From assembly GCA_903899985.1 (NCBI GenBank), contig CAIULL010000111.1:1-54386 (forward strand): DNA of 54,386 nt, given 5' to 3'. The notes beneath the pieces were generated by a model. The model had not been told where the DNA came from, ran no database searches, and saw nothing but the letters and a program-made list of their open reading frames with translations. Below are positions 27,237-36,100 of this stretch, piece by piece (the stretch's first letter is position 1; every line of letters begins with the position of its first letter). Source of the DNA: an uncultured Schlesneria sp. Its GTDB lineage: Bacteria; Planctomycetota; Planctomycetia; Planctomycetales; Planctomycetaceae. Position numbers and translations under genes: made by a program.

Positions 27237-28196
27237 ATGAGCAAAGTCAACGTTGATGCCCTTTGCAAACTCGCCGATAGCTGCCTGGAAATGGAACAGG
27301 TGAAACAGGCCAAAGAGCTTTACGAAAAAGCGATTGCGGCCGAAGTCGATTCTGCGGATGCCCATCAGGGATTGGCCACAATCGCGTCTCTGGAAAAGGA
27401 CTATCCGACCGCTGCGGCCCACTTTCAGAAGCTGACATTGCTGCAGCCGATGGAGGCACGTCACCTCATCAATCTCGGTGCAATTCACAATTTCATGGGG
27501 GAATTCACCAAGGCGGCAGAGGTTTTGCGTAAGGCGATTACGAAAGACAAACGAAGCGCGGAAGCCTATTACAATCTGGGGATCGCCCAGCGAAAGCTCA
27601 ATCAATCGCAAATGGCGATGTCAGCCTATCGTGAAGCCATCCGGCTGAACCCCAAAATGGCGCAGGCCTACCAGAACCTGGCCAATCTTTATGTCGAATC
27701 GGCCAACATCCCGATGGCGATCCTGAACTTCAAAAAGGCGATCGAATCGGAACCCGATCTCGAAAAGGCGCATCGTGGCCTGCAGAAGGCCGAGGCGGCT
27801 TCAAATAAGCCCAAGAAAGACTTTAACCCGTTTGGACCTCTCGTGCAGACCCAGAGCCAGCAAGTGACCTCACCTGTCACGATGGCAAGAGAATTGTCAG
27901 ACGCCGAACGATATGACGATCGACAAGAGGTGAAACACCTTGCTGACGAAATCGAACGACTTTCGAAAGAGAGCCTTGAATTCCTGAAAAAGTCGCTGGA
28001 GCCTGCCATTCTTGAGTTGCAACGGACCATGGCCGAAGGCTCCAAGGCGCACGTACCGCTCGTTGATGTCGCCGAGGTCTACCAGGGGGCCGTCAACCAG
28101 TGGGTCGAACATCGCAAAACCATCAAGCGTAAGGTTCTTGAGCTGCGTGCTCATGAAGAACTGATCAACGCTCCAGAAGTGAATCTCGAATCATGA
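27237..28196 (+). CDS. TPR protein, first gene of a cluster with mogA
   Basis: A 319-residue cytosolic protein. Five or so tetratricopeptide repeats cover about residues 1-190 (for example LADSCLEMEQVKQAKELYEKAI, NLGAIHNFMGEFTKAAEVL, NLGIAQRKLNQSQMAMSAY). A charged C-terminal half (about 210-319) is predicted helical or coiled coil. I chose the ATG at 27237 because GAGGTG lies upstream and the repeats begin at once; the frame is open further up. Its stop overlaps the mogA start (ATGA), indicating coupling. Its role is unknown; TPR proteins usually scaffold complexes. Confidence 0.75.
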   Translation: MSKVNVDALCKLADSCLEMEQVKQAKELYEKAIAAEVDSADAHQGLATIASLEKDYPTAAAHFQKLTLLQPMEARHLINLGAIHNFMGEFTKAAEVLRKAITKDKRSAEAYYNLGIAQRKLNQSQMAMSAYREAIRLNPKMAQAYQNLANLYVESANIPMAILNFKKAIESEPDLEKAHRGLQKAEAASNKPKKDFNPFGPLVQTQSQQVTSPVTMARELSDAERYDDRQEVKHLADEIERLSKESLEFLKKSLEPAILELQRTMAEGSKAHVPLVDVAEVYQGAVNQWVEHRKTIKRKVLELRAHEELINAPEVNLES

Positions 28197-28720
28197 TGGC
28201 ACGCGTCGGCATTGTGACTGTGTCGGACCGCGCAAGTCGGGGTGAATACGAAGACCGGGGGGGGCCTGCGATTCGAGACTATCTCTCGCAGGTGGTGACA
28301 AGTCCGTTCGAGCCCGTCTCTCGTGTGATTCCCGATGAACGCCAGGTCATCGAGCAAACATTGCGGGAATTGTGCAGCGTGGAAAACTGTTGTTTAGTCA
28401 TCACGACAGGGGGTACGGGACCGGCACTCCGCGACGTGACGCCCGAAGCGACCGAAGCGGTCTGTCAGAAAATGATGCCGGGTTTCGGTGAACTCATGCG
28501 AAAAGTCTCGTTGGAAAAAGTGCCGACCGCCATTCTTTCGCGTCAAACGGCGGGAATCTGTGGACGCTCACTGATCGTCAACCTGCCGGGACAACCTCGA
28601 GCCATTCAGGAATGCCTGGATGCCGTGTTCCCCGCAATCCCTTATTGCATCGATCTGCTTGAAGGCCCGTATCTGACAACGGACGAGGCAAGAATCAAGG
28701 CGTTTCGCCCGAAGAAATGA
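28193..28720 (+). CDS. Molybdopterin adenylyltransferase
   Basis: A 175-residue enzyme that adenylylates molybdopterin before molybdenum insertion. It follows MogA throughout: SDRASRGEYEDRGGPA, TTGGTGPALRDVTPEAT, MPGFGELMRKVSLEKVPTAILSRQ, NLPGQPRAIQECLD and PYCIDLLEGPYL. The GGTGP and D-x-T-P motifs form the molybdopterin-binding pocket. It is distinguished from the shorter MoaB by this C-terminal block. It overlaps the TPR gene by 4 bp and is followed after 6 bp by a lipoyl-like gene. No other molybdenum-cofactor gene is in the window. Confidence 0.9.
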   Translation: MMARVGIVTVSDRASRGEYEDRGGPAIRDYLSQVVTSPFEPVSRVIPDERQVIEQTLRELCSVENCCLVITTGGTGPALRDVTPEATEAVCQKMMPGFGELMRKVSLEKVPTAILSRQTAGICGRSLIVNLPGQPRAIQECLDAVFPAIPYCIDLLEGPYLTTDEARIKAFRPKK

Positions 28721-28726
28721 GCTGCC

Positions 28727-28978
28727 ATGCGAGTCCCGATCATGGTCCCGGATCTTCGCTCAGGCGAGGAAACGCTTCGAATCAGTGGTTGGCTGGTCGA
28801 TGAAGGGGATCTCGTTCGTGCCGGTGACCTGATCGTCGAACTGTTGATTCCCGGTGTCACAATCGACATCGCCGCTCCTGTGACGGGTCAGCTGGTCGAA
28901 ATCGTCAAGCCCGTCGACAGTCCTGTGCTTTTCGGCGATGTCCTTGGCTGGCTGGAACCGACCGTTGACGATCCGTGA
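28727..28978 (+). CDS. Stand-alone lipoyl-like domain without the modified lysine
   Basis: An 83-residue single domain of the biotin/lipoyl-carrier fold, as shown by WLVDEGDLVRAGDLIVELL, IAAPVTGQLVEI and LFGDVLGWLEP. In the canonical E2 hairpin ETDKA the Lys is lipoylated; here that turn reads LLIPGVT and the Lys position is Gly, so ordinary lipoylation or biotinylation looks impossible. Use as a structural or docking domain is an inference. It is the last gene of the TPR-mogA cluster and ends 7 bp from the convergent lipoprotein gene. Confidence 0.7.
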   Translation: MRVPIMVPDLRSGEETLRISGWLVDEGDLVRAGDLIVELLIPGVTIDIAAPVTGQLVEIVKPVDSPVLFGDVLGWLEPTVDDP

Positions 28979-28985
28979 AACGGCG

Positions 28986-30062
28986 CTAATTTGACCAGTC
29001 ATCGGCTTCGGATGAAAGACGTGAGCGGCCCGGTTTCGCCTCCACGGGCAATTCAAATTCCTCGTCCGGAGATGCCGGGTCGTCGCTCTCTTCGCGCAGG
29101 AAGTTATGATCATCATGCGATCGTACGGTTTCGATGGGATCAGTTCCGCCGGTCGAATCGGGTCTGATTCCGATTTGAATGGGTTTTGGTTTGAGGCCCG
29201 CATCGAGATGGACAACCTGGGAGTTCGTCGATTCCGGCATTTCCCAAAGTCGCGACGCGATGGCACCTGAATTAATGCGGACTTCACCCAAGGTCAACGT
29301 CAATGACAGTTTGTTTTGTGGCCAGTCCAGCACCACTTTGTGAGGTAACACCACTCCCGAAGTCTTATCAAGACGATGGTCTGTCAACTTTGCTCGGGCA
29401 ATACGAATCCCGTCGTAATTATAAAGACTATGCTCGAGGACGATCCCTCGCTTGAGATCGATCAGAATCTCGCGTCGTAACGGAAGCCCGTGCGCGGAAA
29501 GGACTTTTTCTTCGAGTCGAGCCTGTTCGTTTGTGGGGTCGGTTTCCATCGTCACGCCTGAGGTCGGCAGGGGCTCGACACCCAGCGCCTGCATCAGCCA
29601 GTCGGGTTCAAACGGGATCCCCATTTGTTGCCGTGCCGCGTCCATGTTTTCATGTTTACAGGTCACAAACGAAGGGTCCATGTCGCGACACCAGACCCAG
29701 AATCGCTCGTCGTTCGAACCAAGATCGACTTCATTTCCGCGAAGTGAATTCACCACCAGACGCAGATGCCGTCCTTTTTCGACGGCGATCATGCCGGTGA
29801 ACGTCCATTTGTCGTATTTGACTCCGACCCGATTTGCTTGCCAGCATTGAAGTCGGTCCGTGTTCCGATTCAGATGCGAAACGACTTCTTCTAAAGGGGG
29901 ATTCCGCACGTTCTGCAGGCTGGGAGCACCCGCCATCGGATCGGGATGTCGCCTCGCCAGCATCCCTCGGGTCGCGGTGCAACCTGGCAAAAGACAACCG
30001 GCCAGTAACGCCACCAGCAGTAGCGATCGATGACGGGAGATTACTGCGAGATTCGAAGTCAT
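28986..30062 (-). CDS. Lipoprotein, unknown function
   Basis: About 358 residues. The N-terminus (MTSNLAVISRHRSLLLVALLAGCLLPGCTATRG) is a lipoprotein signal with lipobox-like LLAGC and LLPGC; the second is the likelier cleavage site. The mature part is beta-rich (FTGMIAVEKGRHLRLVVNSLRGNEVDLGSNDERFWVWC) and reminiscent of LolA-like or DUF4292-type lipoproteins, but I cannot assign a family with certainty. The C-terminal third is Pro/Asp/Glu-rich. The ATG at 30062 overlaps the stop of the upstream gene (ATGA), so the two are coupled. Confidence 0.65.
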   Translation of the reverse strand: MTSNLAVISRHRSLLLVALLAGCLLPGCTATRGMLARRHPDPMAGAPSLQNVRNPPLEEVVSHLNRNTDRLQCWQANRVGVKYDKWTFTGMIAVEKGRHLRLVVNSLRGNEVDLGSNDERFWVWCRDMDPSFVTCKHENMDAARQQMGIPFEPDWLMQALGVEPLPTSGVTMETDPTNEQARLEEKVLSAHGLPLRREILIDLKRGIVLEHSLYNYDGIRIARAKLTDHRLDKTSGVVLPHKVVLDWPQNKLSLTLTLGEVRINSGAIASRLWEMPESTNSQVVHLDAGLKPKPIQIGIRPDSTGGTDPIETVRSHDDHNFLREESDDPASPDEEFELPVEAKPGRSRLSSEADDWSN

Positions 30063-30550
30063 CCCTGCCACTCCGTCGCGAGTTGAATTTTCAGTTCGGC
30101 CTGAAGCCGCTGCGTTTCCGCGTCGTCCAGGCGATAATTGACGACCTCGAAATTCCCTTCGCCGTGAACACCACTCAGTTCCAGGATTTCGGTTTCATCT
30201 TCAAAACGGACGTTTTCCAGCTTGAGTTTTCGCTGTTGCAGCAGCACAAGTGCCAGTGCATAACGAGTTTGTTCGTGGACGGGACTCGCTTCTTCGCTCA
30301 GTTGCTCGAAGTATCGGAGTGCAATCTCCGGATCGATGCGGGTCGTTTTTGGATCGGCCGCCGGAGGGACTTCAACGGTCCAGTGACCAAAATGGCCTGC
30401 TGGAGGACCTGTCCAGCCTTCGGTGGAAAAATCGAGTCGCGTCAGTGCTCCGTCACGCTCCACCAGCACCGAATGACACACCGATCCCGGTGCGAGCGGC
30501 TTGCCGGTCGCCGCGCAGGTCTTTCCCAGCGGTTTCAGGTGATAGTCCAT
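30059..30550 (-). CDS. Hypothetical protein coupled to the lipoprotein gene
   Basis: About 163 residues, no signal peptide. The N-terminal KTCAATGKPLAPGSVCHSVLV has two cysteines spaced like half a zinc ribbon. A middle segment ends in LRYFEQLSEEASPVHEQTRYALALVLLQQRKL, which is helical, and the rest is charged. No named family is recognised. The ATG at 30550 is chosen; a TTG at 30580 would also be in frame. Its last bases overlap the lipoprotein start, indicating translational coupling. Confidence 0.6.
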   Translation of the reverse strand: MDYHLKPLGKTCAATGKPLAPGSVCHSVLVERDGALTRLDFSTEGWTGPPAGHFGHWTVEVPPAADPKTTRIDPEIALRYFEQLSEEASPVHEQTRYALALVLLQQRKLKLENVRFEDETEILELSGVHGEGNFEVVNYRLDDAETQRLQAELKIQLATEWQG

Positions 30551-31185
30551 GCGGTCAGGTTTAATCCGACAACTGGTCAATGAAATAGGAAATGTTGATT
30601 GAATCGTCGCGAGCGAAGGGATGACTGAAAGGACCGGGGAGGCTCGTGATAAAACTTGCCTCTTCGGCGGCGGGGTTTTAATTCATCGGCGACTTTTGCC
30701 GCAATATGAATCTGATGGCAACGGCAGTTGAGCGATCGAAACCAGGCAACGGAATCACTGAAAAGATGCCGCATCTTTTGTGCAACCAGGTGCATCAATT
30801 CCGCCGAGGCTCCGTTCGGATTGAAGCAGTTCTTACAAAGAGACAAGCAAGGCTTTGAGCCTGACAACGCACGTGATTCTCTATTCCAGACGTCAAAATG
30901 TCCGAGTGATACGAAACAACACTCACCAGATCCGTAAATATTCGCCCGGTCGCAAAAAGCTCTCATCCAAGCTCCACATCCAAAAACCATTTATGATTTA
31001 TGAATTTCACAATTTCTTCAAAAATCGTCATGCACTGGCATTGAATCACCGATCTAATTGGTGGTATATTGGATGGCTTGGAGGCTTGGCTTGCGTGTGA
31101 CTCTTCGAATTTATCGTGATCGTTGTTGATCACGGGGCACCGGTTGAAGCGTTTCCTGATTTTTGTTTTGGTGGAGGATTTCTAG
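30551..31185. other. Leader and promoter region of the DUF1559 gene
   Basis: About 635 bp without a confident gene. A minus-strand open frame (30577-30990) has a CKNC/CRCH pattern but no ribosome site and is not called. The right end holds a promoter-like pair (31041-31070) and a hairpin (31115-31134) ahead of the DUF1559 gene. Confidence 0.5.
31041..31070 (+). promoter_or_regulatory. Sigma70-like promoter candidate
   Basis: TTGAAT at 31041-31046 and TATATT at 31065-31070 with 18 bp between, about 115 bp before the DUF1559 ATG. The intervening leader contains a perfect 7-bp stem hairpin at 31115-31134. Confidence 0.45.
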
Positions 31186-32238
31186 ATGGATCGTAAATTG
31201 GTTTCTGTTCGTCGGTCGCGTGGATTTACGCTGATCGAACTTCTGGTGGTGATCGCGATCATCGCTGTCTTGATTGCGCTGCTGCTGCCAGCCGTACAAC
31301 AGGCACGCGAAGCCGCCCGACGCACGCAGTGCAAAAACAATATGAAGCAACTCGGCTTGGCTGCTTTCAATTACGAATCGACTTACAGCCGATTCCCATC
31401 CTCGGGCAAAGGGATCGATTTCGGCAGGATCAACCTGTTTGCCTTCCCAACTTCCACGTTCACGCAACTTCTTCCTTACACCGATCAGGCACCTCTGTAC
31501 AACACGTACAACTTCGCCTGGCACTATTCGAACAGCGCCAACAGCAACAATGCTGCCGCATCGAAAACGAAGATCCCCGCGTTCCTGTGCCCTAGTAACG
31601 CCATCACGACGACTGACACAAAAGGCTATGGTCAGGCCGACTACATGCCAGTCGCCTTCGTCGACATTGATCCTGTCACCGGTGCTCGCAACGGACAGAA
31701 TGGTACCGCAGGCGGAGCGAACGGAACGTCGCTGGGTGCCACCAAGGATTCGGTTTACGGCCTGTATGGTAACCGAGCTGGCGATACAACAGACGGACTT
31801 TCCAACACGGTAGCGATTGTTGAACAATCGGGCCGTCCTTCAAACCTGGTTGGTAAGTATACCCAGGCCGTTTACATCGGTGGAGCTCCCGGATGGGATA
31901 CGACCCAGATGACGGGCGCCAGCGGCCTCAACACCGCTCCGAATCGTTGGGCTGACGCGGATTCTGGAGCAGGTGTTTCCGGCCAGAATAACTCCCCTTA
32001 TCTTGGTTCGGTGCTGCCAGTGATCAACGGAAACAAGATTCCCGTTGGTGGACCAACCCAATGCCCCTGGACCCAGAACAACTGTGGCCCGAACAACGAA
32101 CCGTTCAGTCTGCACATCGGCGGCGTTCACGCGGCCCTTGGTGACGGCTCGGTCCGGTTTATTTCGGAAAACGTCGACATCAACACCGCTCGTCGACTGT
32201 TCGGTCGAAACGACGGAGAAGTCCTCGGCGACTTCTAA
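31186..32238 (+). CDS. DUF1559 prepilin-type protein
   Basis: A 350-residue protein of the family that is greatly expanded in planctomycetes. The N-terminus [20 protein letters not shown] is a type IV prepilin/pseudopilin signal; cleavage would fall after Gly13 and the following helix would stay in the membrane or enter a pilus-like fibre. The DUF1559 body follows, with [31 protein letters not shown] and the C-terminal [24 protein letters not shown] that marks the family. The function is unproven; a pseudopilin role is inferred from the signal. The gene stands alone with its own promoter candidate and a strong terminator, suggesting good expression. Confidence 0.92.
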   Translation: MDRKLVSVRRSRGFTLIELLVVIAIIAVLIALLLPAVQQAREAARRTQCKNNMKQLGLAAFNYESTYSRFPSSGKGIDFGRINLFAFPTSTFTQLLPYTDQAPLYNTYNFAWHYSNSANSNNAAASKTKIPAFLCPSNAITTTDTKGYGQADYMPVAFVDIDPVTGARNGQNGTAGGANGTSLGATKDSVYGLYGNRAGDTTDGLSNTVAIVEQSGRPSNLVGKYTQAVYIGGAPGWDTTQMTGASGLNTAPNRWADADSGAGVSGQNNSPYLGSVLPVINGNKIPVGGPTQCPWTQNNCGPNNEPFSLHIGGVHAALGDGSVRFISENVDINTARRLFGRNDGEVLGDF

Positions 32239-32307
32239 ACGAAGCCTCTCATGAAATCGCCTTCTTGCTGAATCGGGAATCTCAGCGAGCAATGCGTCAC
32301 ATCGAAG

Positions 32308-32344
32308 CCCCGGAACTGAACTCGATTCAGTTCCGGGGTTTTTT
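32308..32344 (+). terminator. Rho-independent terminator of the DUF1559 gene
   Basis: A 13-bp perfect stem (32308-32320 with 32326-32338), five-base loop and six T. Confidence 0.92.
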
Positions 32345-32410
32345 CGTTGCCTGACCGGAACAATGTTACGGCACTTTTTTGAAGTAGCGCATTTTCAATT
32401 CCTCGGCTGA

Positions 32411-32439
32411 CCGGATGATGCGTCAGCCCGACGCGCAAG
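32411..32439 (+). repeat. 29-bp inverted repeat, left copy
   Basis: Begins CCGGATGATG and ends GACGCGCAAG. 26 of 29 positions agree with the reversed copy at 33097-33125. Confidence 0.75.
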
Positions 32440-33096
32440 CGAGGGATCTTCTCTCCATTTCACTAGAAATAGATCCCTCGCTTGCTCGCGTTGAAGTTAC
32501 GCGTTTGAGATCTCAAGAGCAGGATTCAGTCGGGTGGCTTTGGAAGATGTCGGAATTCGCGTAAATCTGATGACTAAACCGGATTCCTCCCTTTGGCGGA
32601 TTTTGAATCTGTCAGAATTTCAAATCGGGGAGAGAACAGAAAGCCTCTACAAGCGGTTTTGCCAGGAGCTCCCGCTCCTTGAACCTACGGAACTTTGGCA
32701 ACACTTCCTTCGTCAAGCTCCTTAAAGGTAACGGAGCAGGGACGGGGTGTAGTAGTCCGATCAAAGCTGATGTTCGCTCGATGAATAGGTCTCTCACAGA
32801 GACGCAGAGACACGGAGATACAAGAGGACGCTATCGGAATGAGTGTCTTTAACATGCGGTCGTTCCTGCATCTGATAGGAATGACGCTTGGCAATTTGCT
32901 GAAGATGGGTTCTGCAAAACGAAAAAAGAACATTATGCGAACGTTTCGCGGGCAGGTTTGATTGCTCCTCTGTGTCTCAGTGCCTCCGTGAGAAACCGAA
33001 AATTTCAGCACTCGAAGTTTATCAAATCCGCCCCTTACGTTCTTAGCATTTCGTTCTTGATTTCTGTCCAAAAATCTTGAATGTGCAACTTCTCAA

Positions 33097-33125
33097 CTTG
33101 CGCGTCGGGCTAATGAATCATCCGG
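33097..33125 (-). repeat. 29-bp inverted repeat, right copy
   Basis: Reverse-complement partner of 32411-32439; both have the CCGG end facing outward, as terminal inverted repeats would. Confidence 0.75.
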
Positions 33126-33168
33126 AATCGTAACTTTTAAACACGCTAGACATCGAAGAAACGTCGCG

Positions 33169-36100
33169 TCAGTCTTCGGACACTTCAGCCTTCAGCGACC
33201 ACAAGTATTGCTTGATCGCTTCAAACTGCTTTTTCGCATTTCCCCCTTCGATTTTCTTGACGGCTGTCGTTTGCAGGTCGGGTGCAAATCGAGGCATTCT
33301 CGAACCGACGTCATATCGTGGGGGATCGAACATCTGTCGCATCGCAAATTCGGGACGAAGCCGGTCGCGGGCAAACGCGAAATTAATTCCCAAAGCGATC
33401 TGAGTCGCCGCATCACCACGCGGCTTTTCGTTGCCGACCGCATGACATTGACGGCAATCCAGACCTCCATCACGCAGCGTCAATTGTCGCCCCGACTCAA
33501 CCAATTTGTCGTCAAACATCGTCGGAATCGTTTCCTGAAACTCCAGGCCATGTTCTTGGGGAAGTTCGGGGACCAGGAAGTCAGCGTAGACCGGAAAGCC
33601 GGGCATGCGAGCTGTCATCCAGGGCCTGGTTTTGTGACGTATCTCCCCTTTCATTAATTTCGTGATCCAGGGCCCCTGCAGCTTTTCACCGACCCAGGTC
33701 AACTGAGGAACCGATTCGGGCAGCTTTCCTGATCCCTCTTCCGCCACAATCTCGGGCCAGCGGGCCGATTCGCCATCTCGCGCGTGACACGCCGTACAAC
33801 GCAGCACCTTTAATGCATGATTGATTCGGGAGCTGGGACCTGCGTGTGGAATGCTCGCTTTGCCGTAATACGTCGAAATAAAGTTCGCTAGCGCCTGTCG
33901 ATCCGCATCGGAGAACGCAAACTTGGGAGATTTCTCCGATCTCGCCGTGTCATCCGCAAGGCATCCGAGTCGCGGCACTGGAACAACATTGACCGGGGCG
34001 ACGTCGGGCAAAGCAAGCTCCCCCTTTTCAGCAAGCTGATGGCAGTGATTGCACCGCAATTCCTTAAACAGTTTTTGACCACGTTGAACGTCGCCTGAAC
34101 CCAATCCGACAACATGCTCCACGGCTCCCTTGGCGTGTTCATTCAGATAATCCGCCAGCGCCGCCGCTTCTGCTTCACTCAATCGAAAATCGGGCATGCG
34201 GCTTCCATGATGATGCCGGTGCGGTTCTTGCAGAAACCGTGTCAGTTGTCCCGGTAGGAATTTACTCTTCACAAAATGCAGCGACAGACGATTCCATTCC
34301 GGATGAGTCTCTTTCGCTGCAAAGGTATGGCAAGCGATGCAACCCAGTCGCTCGAAAAGCTCAGCTCCCTTTTCCAGTCGGATTTCACTCGCGTCTGCAG
34401 AGTTGCCCGGAACTTCGTGGGGTCCGCGCAGTGATCCCATGTAGGCCACCAGATCGCTTAAGGAACTGTTGTCAGGTGATTCCAGCAGGCTCGGCATGGT
34501 TGCCTCCGCCCGCAAATGAGTCGGATTTCGCAGCCAGCTTGCTAACCAGTCGGGCTGAAGCCGCGATCCGATTCCATCCAGGCGCGGTGCGTGCCGAAAG
34601 CTCTCAATCTGATATTCATGCCGTACCAGCTCGGTCTTATCAAACGGACGTAAGGGGTCCTGGCCAATGTGACATCGAGCACATTGGTGATTGCTGAACA
34701 GTGCGCGACCTGCAAAATACGGCTCGTCAACTTCTGACTTGTCATTCGTCAGGGGATCGTGAAATAACATCGCCGCAGGGACCAGTTCGCGCGGGAACCG
34801 ATCTGTTTCCCACATTAATCGAAAGCGGTGATCGTCCACCTTTGCCAGATGTCGCACTCGGATCGGAGTGATTCCTTTTCGAAGACGGACCACGACATCG
34901 TCATCACGGTTATGTTTGATGATGGATGTCGACGTTCCCTCGTTTGTCCGTCGGGCGGGCGTACCGATGAGCGTGAATTTGTTGTCGTTGATTTCGAAAA
35001 CGGCATCGGTTTCAGCGGATGCACTGAATCGGTATTCCCCCGAGAACGGGACTTTCAAAAAGCCTGTCGCAACGACTTCCTCGGGCGACTCTTTCCCCAC
35101 CCAATAACTTGTCCAGGCCATGAACCGACTTGTCGTTGGATGATCAAACAACGGGATCGTCAACGTTACACCAGGAGCCAGCCGGGCGAGAAGGGCTGAT
35201 CGTGCCGCATCCCGTTTCGGCCGATGTAACTGGTCTTCAGACATGATCTCTTTCGGGATCGCGTTCAGCGTCAGGTAGGCTGTCTGCTCAATCACAGAAC
35301 CCTGTGCCGATCGCAACGTACAACTGATTCCAAACTGATCGACCGGCTTGAGATCAGGAAGCTCCAGAAAAACAGTCCGATTGTCTGATAGCAGCGTCAC
35401 CGACTTCGGCTCAACCGAGTCTCGACCGATCTGTCCTGGTGCCGACGGTCGTAAGTCGGGTGAACCGTATTGAGCGGACCACTTGTAGTTCCACGCTTCC
35501 AGCTCGTAATTGTCAGGATTTTCCGCCTCGTCTCGATCCAGAGGACGAGTGAACGTCAGGGCGATCCCGTTCTGATACGTCTTCATCTTGACCACGAGGT
35601 CGATACCCTGGCCTGTATAACGAACTCGCTGGAAGCAGCCGTCATTCACGGCACTGGTGACCCAGCCTTTCAGTCCCGTCACATATAACTGGCCATCATT
35701 CGCGCGAAATCGACCCCGGTGCACGCCGGAGGCGAAGCGAATGGGAAACTCGGTCGAGCCTCCGTTCATCGTCGGGCCGAATTTCGTTTGAGCGACATCC
35801 GCAGTCGAACTTGCCCGCGTCTCCGCTGGTATCTGTTCCTGCAACAGCAGTCTCAGTTTGCATTGACCGTAGGACAAATGCAGCAACTGTTTTGACAGAG
35901 GTCCCCAGCGGTCACTGTCGACCCAGATCTGTCCACCACAGCTATTGTCGGCTAAACGAGGAAACCAGCAGAAGGGTCGTTCAAAATCGGTCGGCGGAGT
36001 TGTGCGATGATGTGACGGAAAATACCCGTAAAAACCACCTTGATGAACGTCGAAGACCGCAGAGCCCGGTGTCCATTCCCCTTCCTGCGGAGCGACCGTG

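Larger units (their letters stand above)
32239..33168. other. 930-bp gene-free block of nested inverted repeats
   Basis: After the terminator of the DUF1559 gene, the stretch 32411-33125 is bounded by an inverted pair of 29-bp sequences (see separate entries). Inside are a 14-bp perfect inverted repeat (32436-32449 with 32471-32484), a small hairpin around 32667-32680 and a second, imperfect inverted pair (about 32793-32818 and 32965-32990, TCTCACAGAGACGCAGAGAC type). No supported coding sequence was found. Confidence 0.65.

Noticed and set aside
30577-30990. 137-codon minus-strand open frame with CKNC and CRCH
   Set aside because: No ribosome site and no recognisable family. It could be a decayed zinc-finger gene, but support is too weak to call.
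32534-32797. Short open frames on both strands inside the inverted-repeat block
   Set aside because: They lie in repeat-like palindromic sequence and lack start signals.
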